From positions 13,840,001 to 13,904,000 of the forward strand of contig OX291545.1 in assembly GCA_946406115.1 (NCBI GenBank): DNA of 64,000 nucleotides, read 5' to 3'. The stretch comes from Apoda limacodes. Its lineage: Eukaryota; Arthropoda; Insecta; Lepidoptera; Limacodidae. A model generated the notes under the pieces. That model searched no databases. It saw only the letters and a list, made by a program, of their open reading frames with translations, and was not told the DNA's origin. Shown in pieces: positions 47,725 through 60,000 of the stretch (position 1 is its first letter; every line of letters starts with the position of its first letter). Position numbers and translations under genes: made by a program.

Positions 47725-47846
47725 AAAAACTTCCTCCCTCAAACGTTTGGGTTGTAGAATGAGCTTCCTGCCAAGGTTTTATCAAAGGATTATAGTATAA
47801 GGTTCATCAAGAAAAAAGTCATTAGATTTTTGAAGGGTTGGCAACA
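47725..47846 (+). mobile_element. LINE family J, C-terminal coding scrap
   Basis: Plus-strand match to the end of the family J protein: 'aacttcctccctcaaacgtt', 'gggttgtagaatgagcttcc', 'tgccaaggttttatcaaagg' and 'ttagatttttgaagggttgg'. In 27771-28216 these words encode FLPRTLGLWNEL to FLKGRQG. It lies in opposite orientation to the scrap just before it. Confidence 0.85.
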
Positions 47847-47904
47847 CACACACAGTCCACAGTCCGCACTGGTTCCTGTTATAACGTAGGCGAGCAATAT
47901 TTTA

Positions 47905-48075
47905 CAAAATTCACACCCAAAATTCACACCAAATGGGTGTTGGAATTTAGTATGGAAATCCGTAATGAAATTGATATTTAGCCTTTTCAAAATTAAGATG
48001 ACGTTTCACCGTTTTTGGTAAATCATCTCCTAGAGGGCAAAGTAGTAGATGAAAACTTTGGCAATTTCGATAGTT
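47905..48075 (+). repeat. Dispersed repeat, copy 1
   Basis: Shares 'gtatggaaatccgtaatgaa'-type wording and 'aaatcatctcctagagggca' with the stretch at 54895-55075 ('gtatggaaattctttgtttt', 'aaatcgtctcctaaaggggc'). It is non-coding and resembles the 'ggctgaaccgattt'-type element ends common in insect introns. Confidence 0.6.
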
Positions 48076-48093
48076 TTGATTGACAAACAAAAG

Positions 48094-48133
48094 TTTTTTT
48101 TTTTTTATACCACTTAGGTGGCAAACAAGCCTA
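48094..48133 (-). mobile_element. LINE family J, 3' tip only
   Basis: A T-run followed by 'ataccacttaggtggcaaac' and 'aagccta', which is the extreme 3' end of family J. The 5' truncation leaves only about 40 bp. Confidence 0.8.
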
Positions 48134-50491
48134 CCCTAGCACGTATACACCGATGTAGTCGCGATAATAAGCTAGTTTACTTAAAATAACACCAAATATG
48201 AAAATCACATAATAAAGTCAAACCCAATATAGAGAATAATGTAATATAAAGGTACCAACTGCAGTTACAAATCAGTGTATATGCATACGTAAATGCAAGT
48301 TCTATCCGACGACACATTGACAGTTAGTAGGGGACAAGTCTGAAATATCGTGGTGCGCGGCTTAATCGCTCAGCGTGCGATATTGGCGTTACATCATGTT
48401 GTCAGCGAAGAGAAAAATTGCTGGTGTCCCCCCACATCCTCTCTCCCACTTCCCGGTAGACTTGCCCGGCGATGGCGACAGCACGTTAATATTACGATTC
48501 GCGATTTATTGTAGTTTTACGAACGCGCATCTTTAGAAAAATATTTTAAACTACGTTTTCTTTGAATTCACATAGAAAATGTTATCGCTTAAGGGACATA
48601 TATATATATATATATTACATATATATAGTAGTAATAGTTTCCTTGAAAAAGTTTTGCTTGTAAAACACATTTGTGAGTTTTAAATGTAATTTCTTCCAAA
48701 AGTGGCCTCTTTAACACAAATTCTATATAAAGGTCGCAGCTGTGTTCAGAACATAACGTTGTTAAAATAGCTTATGACTAGTGTTACAATTTCTATGTAG
48801 ATTTTTAAAAAAATACTTTGTACGAAAAGAGAATTAAAAACATTTATTGGCGGCGCTAATTAGATGCTATATTCTTCTTAGTACCATATCTTCATACATC
48901 GCACTTACTTTTCTAGTCTCTAGTTCTTTCTAACTTTAGCTTTCTGTTACATTTATGAATTTTTTTCTGATATAAACGAATTAATAACTATTGTATCTCT
49001 ACGAGATGATGCTATAACAAATGTATGACCGTTGCGATTACGCGAGTGAATAAATATCAGATAAAAAAAAAATAATAGAGCCCAAGGTTCTCGAGAGCGC
49101 AAAATATTCAAACTTATTTGGTCCTCCTGTACATTGTCCACTGGCAAACCAGTCGCGGCGCGTACTTGTACCGGCTCACCTGGCTGTGAAAATGTATAGG
49201 AACACTAAAAAGGTATGAATATTTTACGATATTCGGAAAGCTTGGGCTTTGCTCACTTGTTTTCCCCTGAGCTCTTAATTCATTGGGTTATGTACAACTG
49301 CCTAACACTTATCTTGTTACTAAGTCATGTTTTCAAAGTACAAATACACAAATCTTTATAGAATTAAGAAATACATTATAGGTATGCATACATAGAAATA
49401 ATCTTCAGGTATGCATACATAGAAATAATCTTTATTCGGTTATGACTCGCTAAAGGTTTAGAGTCTTAGAAGAAAATATGTTATACATGCTACTATGTTA
49501 TGCTATACTGCTATACTGCTATGCTGGTTATGCTATACTACTTAATAATCATTTGACTGCATCTTTGCTATGAAAATATTTATTTACATTGATAATATAC
49601 GAATGTGATACTAAACTCTTAACTAAGAGTTTTATATAGTTAAATTTTATACAATGGTGATGTATGTTCAGGCTTAGTGATTAAGTTATATTGGTATATG
49701 AGACACTGACAATTTTCACATCCAAAGGATACTTGACTTGGATTTGATCTAAATCCAGACCATAAAATAAATAAAATTTACAGTTTTTAGTCAGTGGAAG
49801 TTAATAAGAAACTATAAGGCTAAAAAGATACGCTAGTGGTCAGAAAAAGTGAGAAATTATTGAACAACCAGGAATAACAGTTGATTTCGGTTTGACTTCG
49901 GTATTATGTTATAGCCTAAAAATCAAATGTTTGCAATTTAAGGCACAAGGTAGTATCTTGGTATAAATATATACGCAAGCCTCATTAACAACTGTAAACA
50001 CTAAAAAAATCTGTTAACTGTAAACGAAAAAAATATTTGCGCAGGCAGGAACTTAATTTTATGCCGTTATAAATTATGATTCTAAATTATATCCATATAG
50101 ATTAACTTAAGAAGAATCATTGCCGAGAAAACAAATAAAATGAAAAAAAAACAACAAAGAGTTGAGAATAGTTTAATTCTACTATCTGACTGCGCTAAGC
50201 ATTGCAGTGATGGTAATATACTTTTTGTTTTAATTGAAGTGTTTTATTATTAATTACTTTAAATAAACATACGAGGTTTCCTCTGCATATAGCGTCGTTT
50301 GTTGATATTAAGTGAGGGATGGTAATGTTATTAGTTTACGTGTTAATATGTAAGTTTTGCAATACTTGAAACGAGGTAGTAATTTTTTTGTGTATTAAGT
50401 AAGTGTCACTGGGTCCAAATTGAAAAATAATTGAATTATTCAACTAAATTTAAGCATTAAGTTAGAGTTCCGTAGAATGAGAATTATACTT
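48134..50491. other. Unassigned non-coding DNA with short repeats
   Basis: The diverged partner of the 13935-14000 element lies at 48805-48880 (ttggcggcgctaattagatg). A TA run lies at about 48598-48618. A 27-bp tandem duplication (ggtatgcatacatagaaata...) occupies 49381-49432, and short 'atgctatactgct' repeats lie at 49487-49550. No exon was recognised. Confidence 0.5.
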
Positions 50492-50705
50492 AGAGGCTGT
50501 GTTTTGATCACAAGCTCCATCACCTTGGTGAGGAGGGATGTAATAGCGATAGGCCTCAATGGATCTGATCTATGTCCGCTTTTGTGCACCGGGTGCACAT
50601 TCGCAGTCTTCTATAAAGATGGAAATTGCCTAGTGTAGTAGGAAAGCGTGAAGAGGCGTGTGAGTACAGGACATAATTTAGCGAACTGCTTAAGCACCAC
50701 TGCAT
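50492..50705 (-). mobile_element. LINE family J, internal RT fragment
   Basis: Matches 25998-26215 of the long copy on the same strand: 'gatcacaagctccatcacct', 'gcctcaatggatctgatcta', 'caccgggtgcacattcgcag' and 'gaggcgtgtgagtacaggac'. Both ends of the element are missing. Confidence 0.85.
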
Positions 50706-51079
50706 TTTATCGTATAAGTAGAGCGCGCGCGGTGCAATAATGAATTATATCGCCTGTGAGTTTTATAAACTCCCGCTTTGCCTTGAGGAAAGAAAAAGCC
50801 CGTGGGAGTAATTAAGTTCTTAGCACCCACTTTACCAGCAGGTTATGACACTGTTTACGAGTAAGTGTGATGAAAATAAATTATAAGGGCTCCGTAGCTA
50901 AATGGTGAAAACGAAACCCTTATTAATATATCATTCTTATCACCCGCCCCTTGGGGTGTAAGTGCAGTTCTTGCGGCGAAGACCTCGCGCGCCGCCAGCA
51001 CTGCCGCTTCCACCACCGCCGTGCCTCGTTAATGAGCGTTTAGGCGATTGGCATTTCTGAAAGCCAGATCTTAAGCTTC
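50706..51079. other. Unassigned, with a GC-rich patch
   Basis: A GC-rich patch at 50940-51045 (gaagacctcgcgcgccgcca, 'ctgccgcttccaccaccgcc') lies just before the truncated LINE. No domain or splice pattern was recognised. Confidence 0.35.
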
Positions 51080-53250
51080 TTAAAGTTTCACTTGGTTCGA
51101 TTAAATGGGTGAAAAAAGTGCTCGTAGCAAAAGAAGTAGATACAGCTGTAAATATTTTTTATAATAAAATTTTTGATTGTTTAGATGATTACGTTCCCCA
51201 AAAAAGGCGTGTGGTCGTAATCCAGAAGTATTCGTATCCCTCGTGGTTTACACCTGAAATAATACGCAACATAAGATTAAAACATTTTCATTTAAAACGT
51301 TTTAAGGCTACTGGAAATCAGTACGATCGTCAAATGTTTCAATAATATAGGCAAAGTGTAAAGCAACTAATGGATCGGACTTATAAGCAATATATTAAAA
51401 TGACTGAGGATAACATAGCTAAAGACCCTGCTCTATTTTGAAATTACGTTAGGGAACTACGGACAACAAGACAGACTTGTGAACAGTACCAATGTGGGGA
51501 ACGAACAGTCGCAGGACTCGGTGCAGCTAATGCATTTGCCGATTATTTTACATTAGTATTTCGTTCTAATAAACCAGAACTGAATGTAGAACACTCACAG
51601 CGGTATGCTAGTCAAACTGCTGATGCGTCACGTCTTGCCATCGACTGTATTACTGTGCAGAAAATAAAACGTGCTGCACGGAGTATTAAGCCAAAACCAG
51701 CCCCTGGGCCTGACAATGTACCTCCGTGCATAGTCAGGGATTGTAATAGTGTTTTTGAACTGCCTCTTCAGTACATTTTCAATCTTTCATTAAAACTTGC
51801 AGTGTATCCTAGGGTATGGAAAATATCTAGAGTTACACCTGTGTTTAAAAATGGTTCCAGATCCAAAGTCGACGACTATAGGCCTATAGCTGTTCAGTCA
51901 GCATTCGGTAAGGTCTTCGAGGCTGTTATCAATCGGTCCATTACACCACACATAAAGGCTAGACTTTCCAACAGCCAACACGGGTTCCGGTCGGGACGCT
52001 CGACAGCAACCAGTCATCTGGAATTCTTAAACTATGCTGTGACTGAATTAGACAAAGGCCACCAAGTCGACGTAGCGTTCTTTGATTTTAGAAAAGCTCT
52101 TGACCAAGTCGATAATGATAAGCTCCTACAAAAATTTGTATATATAGGTTTCACTCCAAGGCTCTTACATTTTTTTGCCAATTATTTCTTGACCGAAAAC
52201 ATTTCGTTAAACTCAATGGGTATAGTTCTAAGCTTTACGAGCCTACGTCAGGAATAAGCCAGGGTAGTACGCTTGGGCCAACGCAGTTCCTAATATTTAT
52301 AAACACTTGCCGAGTGTTGTCAGGACGGCTAAATGTTCTATGTTTGCTGACGACGTCAAACTATTTCTAAGCATCAGTGCTCCTGACGACAGCTAACTTT
52401 TGCAGTCACATTGACGGCGTTGTTGAATGGAGTTGCAAAAATCACATAGAACTAAATTTATCGAAGTGTAAAGTGATGACTTTTGCTCGTTCACGATCGC
52501 CACACTACGTTGTTGATCACGCTTTGCTAACGCGAGTTGAAGAAATACGCGATTAAGGAATTATTCTAGATAATAAGCTTACTTTTAATAACCACATAAT
52601 GAATATAAGTAATAAAGCTTTTAGGGCTCTTGGTTTTGTTATGCGCCAAACTGCACGTTTCAATGACAGTGCACCTGTCGTGGCACTGTACAATGCATAC
52701 GTACGCAGTATATTAGAGTACAACGCTATCCTCTGGGACCCACAAGAAACTAAATTCATACTCTTAGTGGAGAAATTCCAACGTAAATTTGCTAGATATT
52801 TATATAACAAAATGTACAGGTATTATCCCTACTTATTTCCTTCTTTGTTCGTGGGGGGAATGGTAGCAATAGACACCCTAGAGCTAAGACGTAAGATGGC
52901 ACTGCTGGAACATTTTTATCTACTCTTCCATTGTGGAAGAAGAAGGTAGATGTGCGTGCTAAACTATTTTGGTGTGTCGGCACCACGGGCCAGTGCTTTG
53001 GGACCAGTGCGTCGAACGCGCGTTCTGTTCGTCTCACACCCCGCTCGGACTGAACACGCCCGACAGTCGACTACCTCTCAGGCGTGTCATCTGCTTAACT
53101 CCATGATCGCTCGGCACTCGGAAACCGACATATTCGCTTTATCATACAATATGTTTTTAGTTTTAGCCTACAAATTTTTAAATATTTATACCAATTAGTT
53201 AAATTTACTTACTAAACGCGTTGGGTAATTTGGTATCTAAGCTATATATG
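51080..53250 (+). mobile_element. 5'-truncated Jockey/CR1-like LINE with RT
   Basis: The longest readable reverse transcriptase in the window. It opens in the linker between endonuclease and RT (DYVPQKR...YPSWFTPEIIRNIR), with a TAA at about 51343 and a TGA at 51439 where Trp is expected. The RT proper is open at 51655-52257: 'KPKPAPGPDNVPP', 'RVTPVFKNGSRSKVDDYRPI', 'LSNSQHGFRSGRSTATSHLE' and the A motif 'VAFFDFRKALDQVDNDKL' with its Asp. A frame change near 52240 precedes 'SQGSTLGPTQFLIF' and the catalytic FADD at 52343-52354. The thumb follows (KNHIELNLSKCKVMTFARSR, a stop, 'GIILDNKLTFNNHI', 'YVRSILEYNAILWDPQETKF'). The frame ends near 53198. The endonuclease is lost. It differs from families J and K. 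Confidence 0.9.
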
Positions 53251-54447
53251 CCTTAACTCTCAAAGACTGGTGTGCTTTTGTGTTCACGTTATGGCTGTGT
53301 TTGAACTTCCATACAAATTGTAAAACTTTTGCAAAAATTATTATTATTTTCAATAAATCAACCTAAAAGTTAATTCAACATACAAGAAAAGTAAAAAATC
53401 TAATCTCTTAAGTAACGATTTCATCACCATTATCGAATCTTCGTCTCCAGTCTAATAGGCCTTTCACTTTTTCAGCCATTTCATGACACTTTTGTTTTTA
53501 GGGTATCGGAGTATTTGCGGGCCTAGGAGTGACCCACACTGCACTTTCCAAAACTTATTTGATTTAGAGACCATCGGTTTTAGGTTTTGCGTCACTGGAG
53601 ATTACTAATTACCCGACTGCGCCAGAAGGAGGATGATGTTTTTAGGGTAGGGTTGTATGTATATTTTTTTTGGCCCACTCTGTAGCCTAAGCGGCTTAAT
53701 GGATTTTTACTTGAAAAGCGTCGTTAGATTCGTATCAATTGTGGGCGACACTGGGTACATAAAATTAAAACGGCGGATTTTATGCGCTTTAATGGGCGGT
53801 CAAAAAAAGCATTTTCAAGACGCTCGTGTTAGGTGCTAAAACAAAAAGCTTTTAAAGGCTAGAACGAAAATATTAACACATATAATGAAATATTCAAGTG
53901 CGAGTAAAAAAAAATAAAAAAAAATGACACTAAAAGCTGTAAACAAAAAAAAAACCCGAATGCAAAAACATGAAGAAGTAATCAGTAATTAAAACATACT
54001 AAATATTTAAATATAAAGAGGTGGCACTAATTTAATGCAAATTCAAATAAGTATTGTACAGATTGTCTACACTGTAGTAGCTACCTTAAAATGAGTTCCG
54101 TCTGCTTATTGTTAAATATTTGGTATGTTTTAATTTATGTTAAGTTCTTAGTGCTTTTGCTTTTGGGTTTTTTATTTATTAATTTGTGAATTATGTCGGT
54201 TCTTCGCCAAATGTCCGTTTTTCGTTTTTTTAAGGAAATTCCGGGCATTAAGGGTTTGCCAGCCTTTATTTAAATAAGCTTTACAATTAAACGTGGTTAT
54301 TTAGTACCTACTATAGTTCCCCTGTCCAACCTGACTTACTACCTATAGTTTGATACCTGTTAGTTCCTAGGAAAATGTTGTATGAACACAAAACAATGTC
54401 ATTTCAACTTAATAGGACCAGCAGTAGATTCGAAACAAATTGGCTCT
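53251..54447. other. Unassigned non-coding DNA
   Basis: Begins with the probable 3' UTR of the preceding LINE, whose 3' end I cannot fix. The rest is AT-rich. A frame at 53657-53839 shows no recognised domain. Confidence 0.4.
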
Positions 54448-54530
54448 GACAGACGGACAGACCGACGCAGGAGTGATCCTACAGTGGTTCCGTTTTTTTT
54501 TTCGGACGTCTTAAACCCTAAAACGTGATT
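54448..54530 (+). repeat. 3' scrap of the 56.65-kb repeat type
   Basis: The words 'tgacagacggacagaccgac', then 'agtggttccgtt' and 'cttaaaccctaaaa', follow the same order as the end of the repeat at 56653-57086 (acaaacggacggacagcggt ... cggaaccctaaaaa). Confidence 0.6.
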
Positions 54531-54834
54531 TTAGGACGTAATATATTTGACTGTTTTCTTCTTTGAATATTTTGTCGTAATACATATTTTTAATTTATTT
54601 AAAAGCGTTTAAAAGAGTTTTGTAAGTAGCAAAGAATAAGTAGAACGAACATAATACGCGTAGTCGTCAGCGCGTGTCTCTGCCCCGGTCGACCCCCTAT
54701 TTCCAGACTCTGTAATGTAATTACACAGTTCGTTACTTTCTGAAAGAAAGAAAATGAGAGAAAAATACTAGCGCAATGGTTGGCCGCAGGGCGTGATCCA
54801 TGAACTCAGGGAAACTTCAAACACTTGCTTCAAT

Positions 54835-55140
54835 TTAATCTATAAATATAAAATAGTAAATTGACTGATTGACTGACAAACCAGTAAGGAGTTGAAATGG
54901 GGATTTGAAGTTTGTATGGAAATTCTTTGTTTTTAAAGCTTAATGCACATACATCGGTCTTTAGCCTTTAGGTTGAAAATTAAGATTGAATTGTTTCATT
55001 TTTAAGGAAAATCGTCTCCTAAAGGGGCAAAATAGAAAATGATTTTTTTACGAGAATTGCGATATTGTTCTAGGTAAAACCAAAGCGTTCTGTATCCTTC
55101 AAAAGTCCACGCGGATAAAGTCGCAGGAATAAGCTAGTGA
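54835..55140 (+). repeat. Dispersed repeat, copy 2
   Basis: Partner of 47905-48075. It ends in 'cacgcggataaagtcgcagg' followed by 'aataagctagt', a phrase typical of the 3' edge of a widespread insect interspersed repeat. Confidence 0.6.
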
Positions 55141-55726
55141 ATTATATTTCCTACGTGTTATACGAGTGTATTACGACTTTACACTAGACTTGACTCAGAA
55201 TCCTTTTTCTAGATAACATAATTAGTTAAAGCAGATACTGTGTGAAAAGCTGAGTTTTATGGCTCGAAAATTATCTGCTGAGAGCCGCATTATAATAAAT
55301 TTAACGAGCTGAATCGCTTTTGTAATTAGCCCAAATGTTTTTGATCATAAGCGTAGGTATTTTTAAACTTCGAAGTAATGAGCCAGCAAAAACGTCTTTT
55401 AAAAGAAGACTAAATTAGTGTAAATTTATATTATTATTCTAAGTTGATAGATTTTTTTTAGTGACGGTGAATAGCCATAAGTCACGAATACAAATATATA
55501 TGTAAGTTATGCATTAACTTAGAGGTAAGATAAATTCTCTCCATAGATGGCAGAAAATATGAGTGCAATAAGGCCATGTAGCTTATATGTTATCACAAAG
55601 AGACTTCCTTTGCTTTTGTGTTACACCATCTATTCTTTGCGATCAAAATCATAATTATGTGCAATTAATGGTTTTTAATTTGCGTTACATTTTGTTAATA
55701 AATATTAAATAACTAAATATTTTTTC
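55141..55726. other. Unassigned non-coding DNA
   Basis: AT-rich; nothing recognised. Confidence 0.4.
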
Positions 55727-55965
55727 CGACATTATACACAGCGCCGTCTGGCCTCAAAGTAAGCAAAGCTTGTGTTATGGATACCAGACAACGGATACAA
55801 ATACATAAGTATAACTTTTTTTTTTGTAAATATACATACATATCATACAACATACACCCAGACCCAAGAAATATTTATCACATAAATGTTTGTCCAGTGC
55901 AAGAATCGAACCAACACCTTCTGCACAGCAGACGGCCACACAACCAACCAGGCTGCGAGGTAGTC
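55727..55965 (-). mobile_element. SINE family B, near full length
   Basis: On the minus strand the 5' end near 55965 (gactacctcgcagcctggtt) leads to a B-box-like 'ggtgttggttcgattcttgc' near 55920, then 'ggacaaacatttatgtgata'. The AT-rich middle holds a T-run, and the 3' end is complementary to 'atacacagcgccgtctggcc'. It matches the copy at 5037-5283 and the fragment at 12935-13010. Confidence 0.82.
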
Positions 55966-56652
55966 AGAAGTTATTCGAATAAATGCAGCTCATTGTAAGG
56001 TTTCACAACTGTCAATTTACTTATTTCTAAATATATAAATACATATTAAGGAATCGGCGACGTGGCGGGTTGTTGATCCTTGTGGTTCAGTAAGCTAGGC
56101 TGCAGGGATATTTCAATTTGGCCGTAGACGCAAGCGGAGAGGGCGCGCGGTGCTGCACGGCTCGTTGATCCGGAAGCCGGCTGCGGGCTCGCCAAAGAGC
56201 AAACACCGCCTCCGCAATCTTGTGCCACGCGGACCATGCCGAACACTCCACCACAATCTACTACTACAATTACCACACTTCAGTGCCGATATAGCGCTTG
56301 TGTCAAGTGTTCTATGGCACAGACGGAGTAATAGAGAGTTTGAGTGTCACTACCTTCATCTTATCTATATAATAGATTTTATATCTCGCCAGATTGCGTT
56401 TTGCAGTGTCGTATTATTAAATGTTTTCATATAAAATTAATAAGTAAACTTTTGCTGTTCATGGGAGTTATAACTTGCGACTAGGGAACGTAAAAACAGA
56501 CCGACATGCCTACATATAAGCTATAAAATATCTACGATTAGGATCTTGCCGGGGTCTGGTAGAGAACTGATAACACTGACCAATTGTATTAATTTTATAC
56601 TCAAACATTTTAAACAATTTTTGACGTTGGGGAACATTACGAATTTAAAAAT
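55966..56652. other. Unassigned, with a GC-rich block
   Basis: The block at 56045-56320 is GC-rich (ggagagggcgcgcggtgctg, 'cggaagccggctgcgggctc') and open on both strands, but I recognise no domain. It could be a degraded element, a regulatory block or an unidentified exon. Confidence 0.35.
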
Positions 56653-57086
56653 CGGCCAAGTGCAAGTCGGACTCGCGCAAGAAGGTTTCCGTACTATTAT
56701 CTATAAAAATGGCAATCAAATCTCGTTTTTTGTATGGAAGCCCCCCTTAAATATTTGTTTTATTTTAATTTAATTATTTATTTTGAAAGTGACTATATTA
56801 CTAAATATTCTGTGAATATTTTAAGCGTTAACCTGCTGCCGTTATCAATATCGAGCAAAAACGAGCAATAAAATCATGTTTGATATATGGGAGCCTCCCT
56901 TAAATTTTTTTTTTTTCTATTTTTTAGTATTTATGTGTTATAGCGGCAACAGAAATACATCATCTGATAATTTCAACTGTCTAGCTATCACGGTTCATGA
57001 GATACACCCTGGTGACAAACGGACGGACAGCGGTGTCTTAGTAATAGGGTTTCGCTAATTACCCTTTGGGCACGGAACCCTAAAAA
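56653..57086 (+). repeat. Lepidopteran non-coding interspersed repeat
   Basis: Begins 'cggccaagtgcaagtcggac', then 'tcgcgcaagaaggtttccgt' and 'tttgtatggaagcccccctt'. A second, similar 'atgggagcctcccttaaatt' occurs at about 56888. It ends 'ctatcacggttcatgagata', 'acaaacggacggacagcggt' and 'ttgggcacggaaccctaaaa'. I know this phrase order from many lepidopteran introns. It has no coding capacity, and its transposition class is unknown to me. Confidence 0.75.
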
Positions 57087-60000
57087 GTAAGGTATTTTCC
57101 TGTAGTTTGACATAGACAAAGAAAATTTCACAAATTGCAAAATTGTTTCTGGTTTGTATAATAACATTCGTCTGAAATATCTTATTTCCAACTTAAGTGC
57201 TTCAGGTAGCGGCAACATTTAGTTCACGCTCTCGCGACGAATATTGATAATTCATCGGTCGCAAATCATATTAAAATTTCGCATTTCTACTTCAGGCATT
57301 TCAAAATTATTCATACTCATCTTGTATTGTTCAAGCCCCCATCTTCCCCCGACCCCATTAACTCTAATTTCCGTTTACATTCTCTTGAGGGACTTTCGCA
57401 AACCATCTCAAACTGCGGCGAGTAACTATAAGAAACTTCCGTTTCAAATTACAAGTTTGAGTATGGCTGTGTCTAGTCAAACGCGTGGTAGCAGTAAAGT
57501 CTGAAACGAATTTAAACTTTTTAAGAATTTTATTAAACAAGTTTTTAAAATCACAGCAACTTTTATAATATATAACTTTCATTTTAAAGTAAAGTAGGTA
57601 TTAATAAGACAGATTACTGGAATATAAATTGTGAACGTCACCCGTATTCGACGACGGATTGGAAAAGTTTTTCCCTTTTTTCCGATGACGTAAGATATAT
57701 TATTTGAGTAAGCAGAGATGGTGGTAGATATTGCCGAGCGCCATGCTCATTGGCAGTGAATAACAATGATTTTGCGCCGGTCGTAAATCCGGCCGGTGCG
57801 CTCCTGTTATTGAATAGACCACGCCGATGGGAGACTACATTAATCATAGCCAGAGTACTTGGGAATCAAAAGACGTCACAGCCTCGTGGACTTTATCTCA
57901 ATAGAAAGTAGACAATTTATTTTGCTGTTATGCTTATCTAAGTTTTATGAAAGCTTGGTTGTATCTCGTCTTTGTTGTTTCAAATATTCATTCTTGTTGT
58001 GGTTTTTGATATCTGAAGGTAAAATTATGACCTCTGAAGGATACGATTTCGCTAACTCAAAGCAGTTTAAACAAGTCCAGACAATGACAATAATTCCTTT
58101 ACCTACTCCAAATACATTCTCATACACTCAGTGTGTATGTGTGTAAATTTTATTCAAACCACTGCTAACTAATCACATAATATCTAAAACTACTTAAGTT
58201 ACAAAGTTAAAATTTAGAAGGTGGGGATCCCTTTTGAGTATACACACTTTTTAAAGTGTGTTTGCTTTTTATTGTTATGAAAGTCGATTATATAATTAGA
58301 ATTGGTTGTTATCTAGTGCATTTAAGTTGTAGCAAGTAATCAAAAAATGTGACTACAAAACGGTAAAAAAGTTTAATTTCATACAAAAAATTAAATAGCA
58401 ACATTATGTTGGAAATTACTTAAAGTATATTACAAATACATCTTTTAGTACCTAATGTAAATTACATTATACAATGATTTTAGTACATTGACATGGGCAT
58501 CGTTAGTATTACAGAAATTAACTTTCTTGCCTTTATCGCCCTTTTAGATATGGACTTTACGATAGGAATGATTAAGAAGAAGCCGCAGTGGTGGTTGAAA
58601 GTTTGTATGACAGTCAGTGTTTTTGATGTTACGGGAAAAAAAGGTTTAAAGGTTAAAGATTTATTATAAATTAGTAGTGTTATCAGATATTTACGATAGA
58701 CGTGAATTAAAGATGCATATTTAATATAAAAACGCTTATGTGTTTAAAGCATACGCTTCGCTATTTCGCTATACTCTAATGAAAGAAACATTTTATCTAT
58801 AGTGGACGGAATAGATAAACTAACCTTTGTTATCGTTTCAAATAAACTTCTTAGCTACAAAAGCAAAAAATATTTTACTTTGTGGAATCATCCATTTCTT
58901 ACGACTCGATAATTAAATTGGAAGGTTGGCACAGGCGGGTCATATTTCGATGAAAAATATGTATTGGCATGGTTCTGAAACGATTCAATTTCCGTGCGCA
59001 GACAGCGGTGGAATTTACGTGCGCGGATTTACATGGCGGCGAAATTATTTGCAAATGGCACCTACTCGAGCGATTCATCTATATTTTATGATTCACACCG
59101 AGCACGCCTTAAGGAGGAAGGATACCATCGGAATTGAATTATCTGATATTAAAAATTTGTAATGCATCGTACAGAAGTAGGTCGCAGGTCAATTTATTCG
59201 TCAATTTATTTATTATTCGTTTCCCGAATATTGATGTGGAAGACGTTTGATTTATATAGTGGATAAAAATAAGATGTGTCCGTCCGTTCGTCTGTCAGAG
59301 AGGTTTTACCTTAACGTAGAAACTTGGGTTTTATCTGAGCTAAGCACACATATCACTCGTTAGAATCTGAATAAAAAAATTGGATTAATATAATTTCAGT
59401 TATAAAATGGTAAAATTGAACATATCGATGATGCCCCATCTTTTGAGCAGTTAGCTCTTGTTTAGTTAGCTAAGTATTCTAAAAAATGAATTTCCACAAT
59501 TTGAAGTTCAGTGGTCTAAATAATATGGTAGCGGAAATTACGTGTAAATATTACCATTTCCTTGTGTGTATTTTCACTGTTAATCTATGTTTCTAAAGCC
59601 GCAATTATAATACGAGTAGAAATTATTAAGATTTTCTGGACAATGTAATCTTTGAGAACTCTTATTGTGAGAGCCTGACTCTCTCTTGACCGGTTCTACT
59701 TGTCCAGAATTTTAGCATTCTTTTTCACGTCATTCTATCGTGGTTACTAAACTCTGATCGTGAGTTTATTTGTTTGATTGTAATCAGAAACTAGGTTTCC
59801 CTCCGCGATAGTCGCGTTGAAAAGTTAGTAATGAAAAATATAGTATAACAAAAATGCTTTCTTGGAACATTACATCGAATAGGCGTACACGATACAAATA
59901 CTCATACCCAAGAAAAAATCGTAACATATATTGGGAAATTGGGTAAAGAGAGATTGCAATAAAATAGAATGGATTTGATGCGTGCACACAATGTTTAAAT

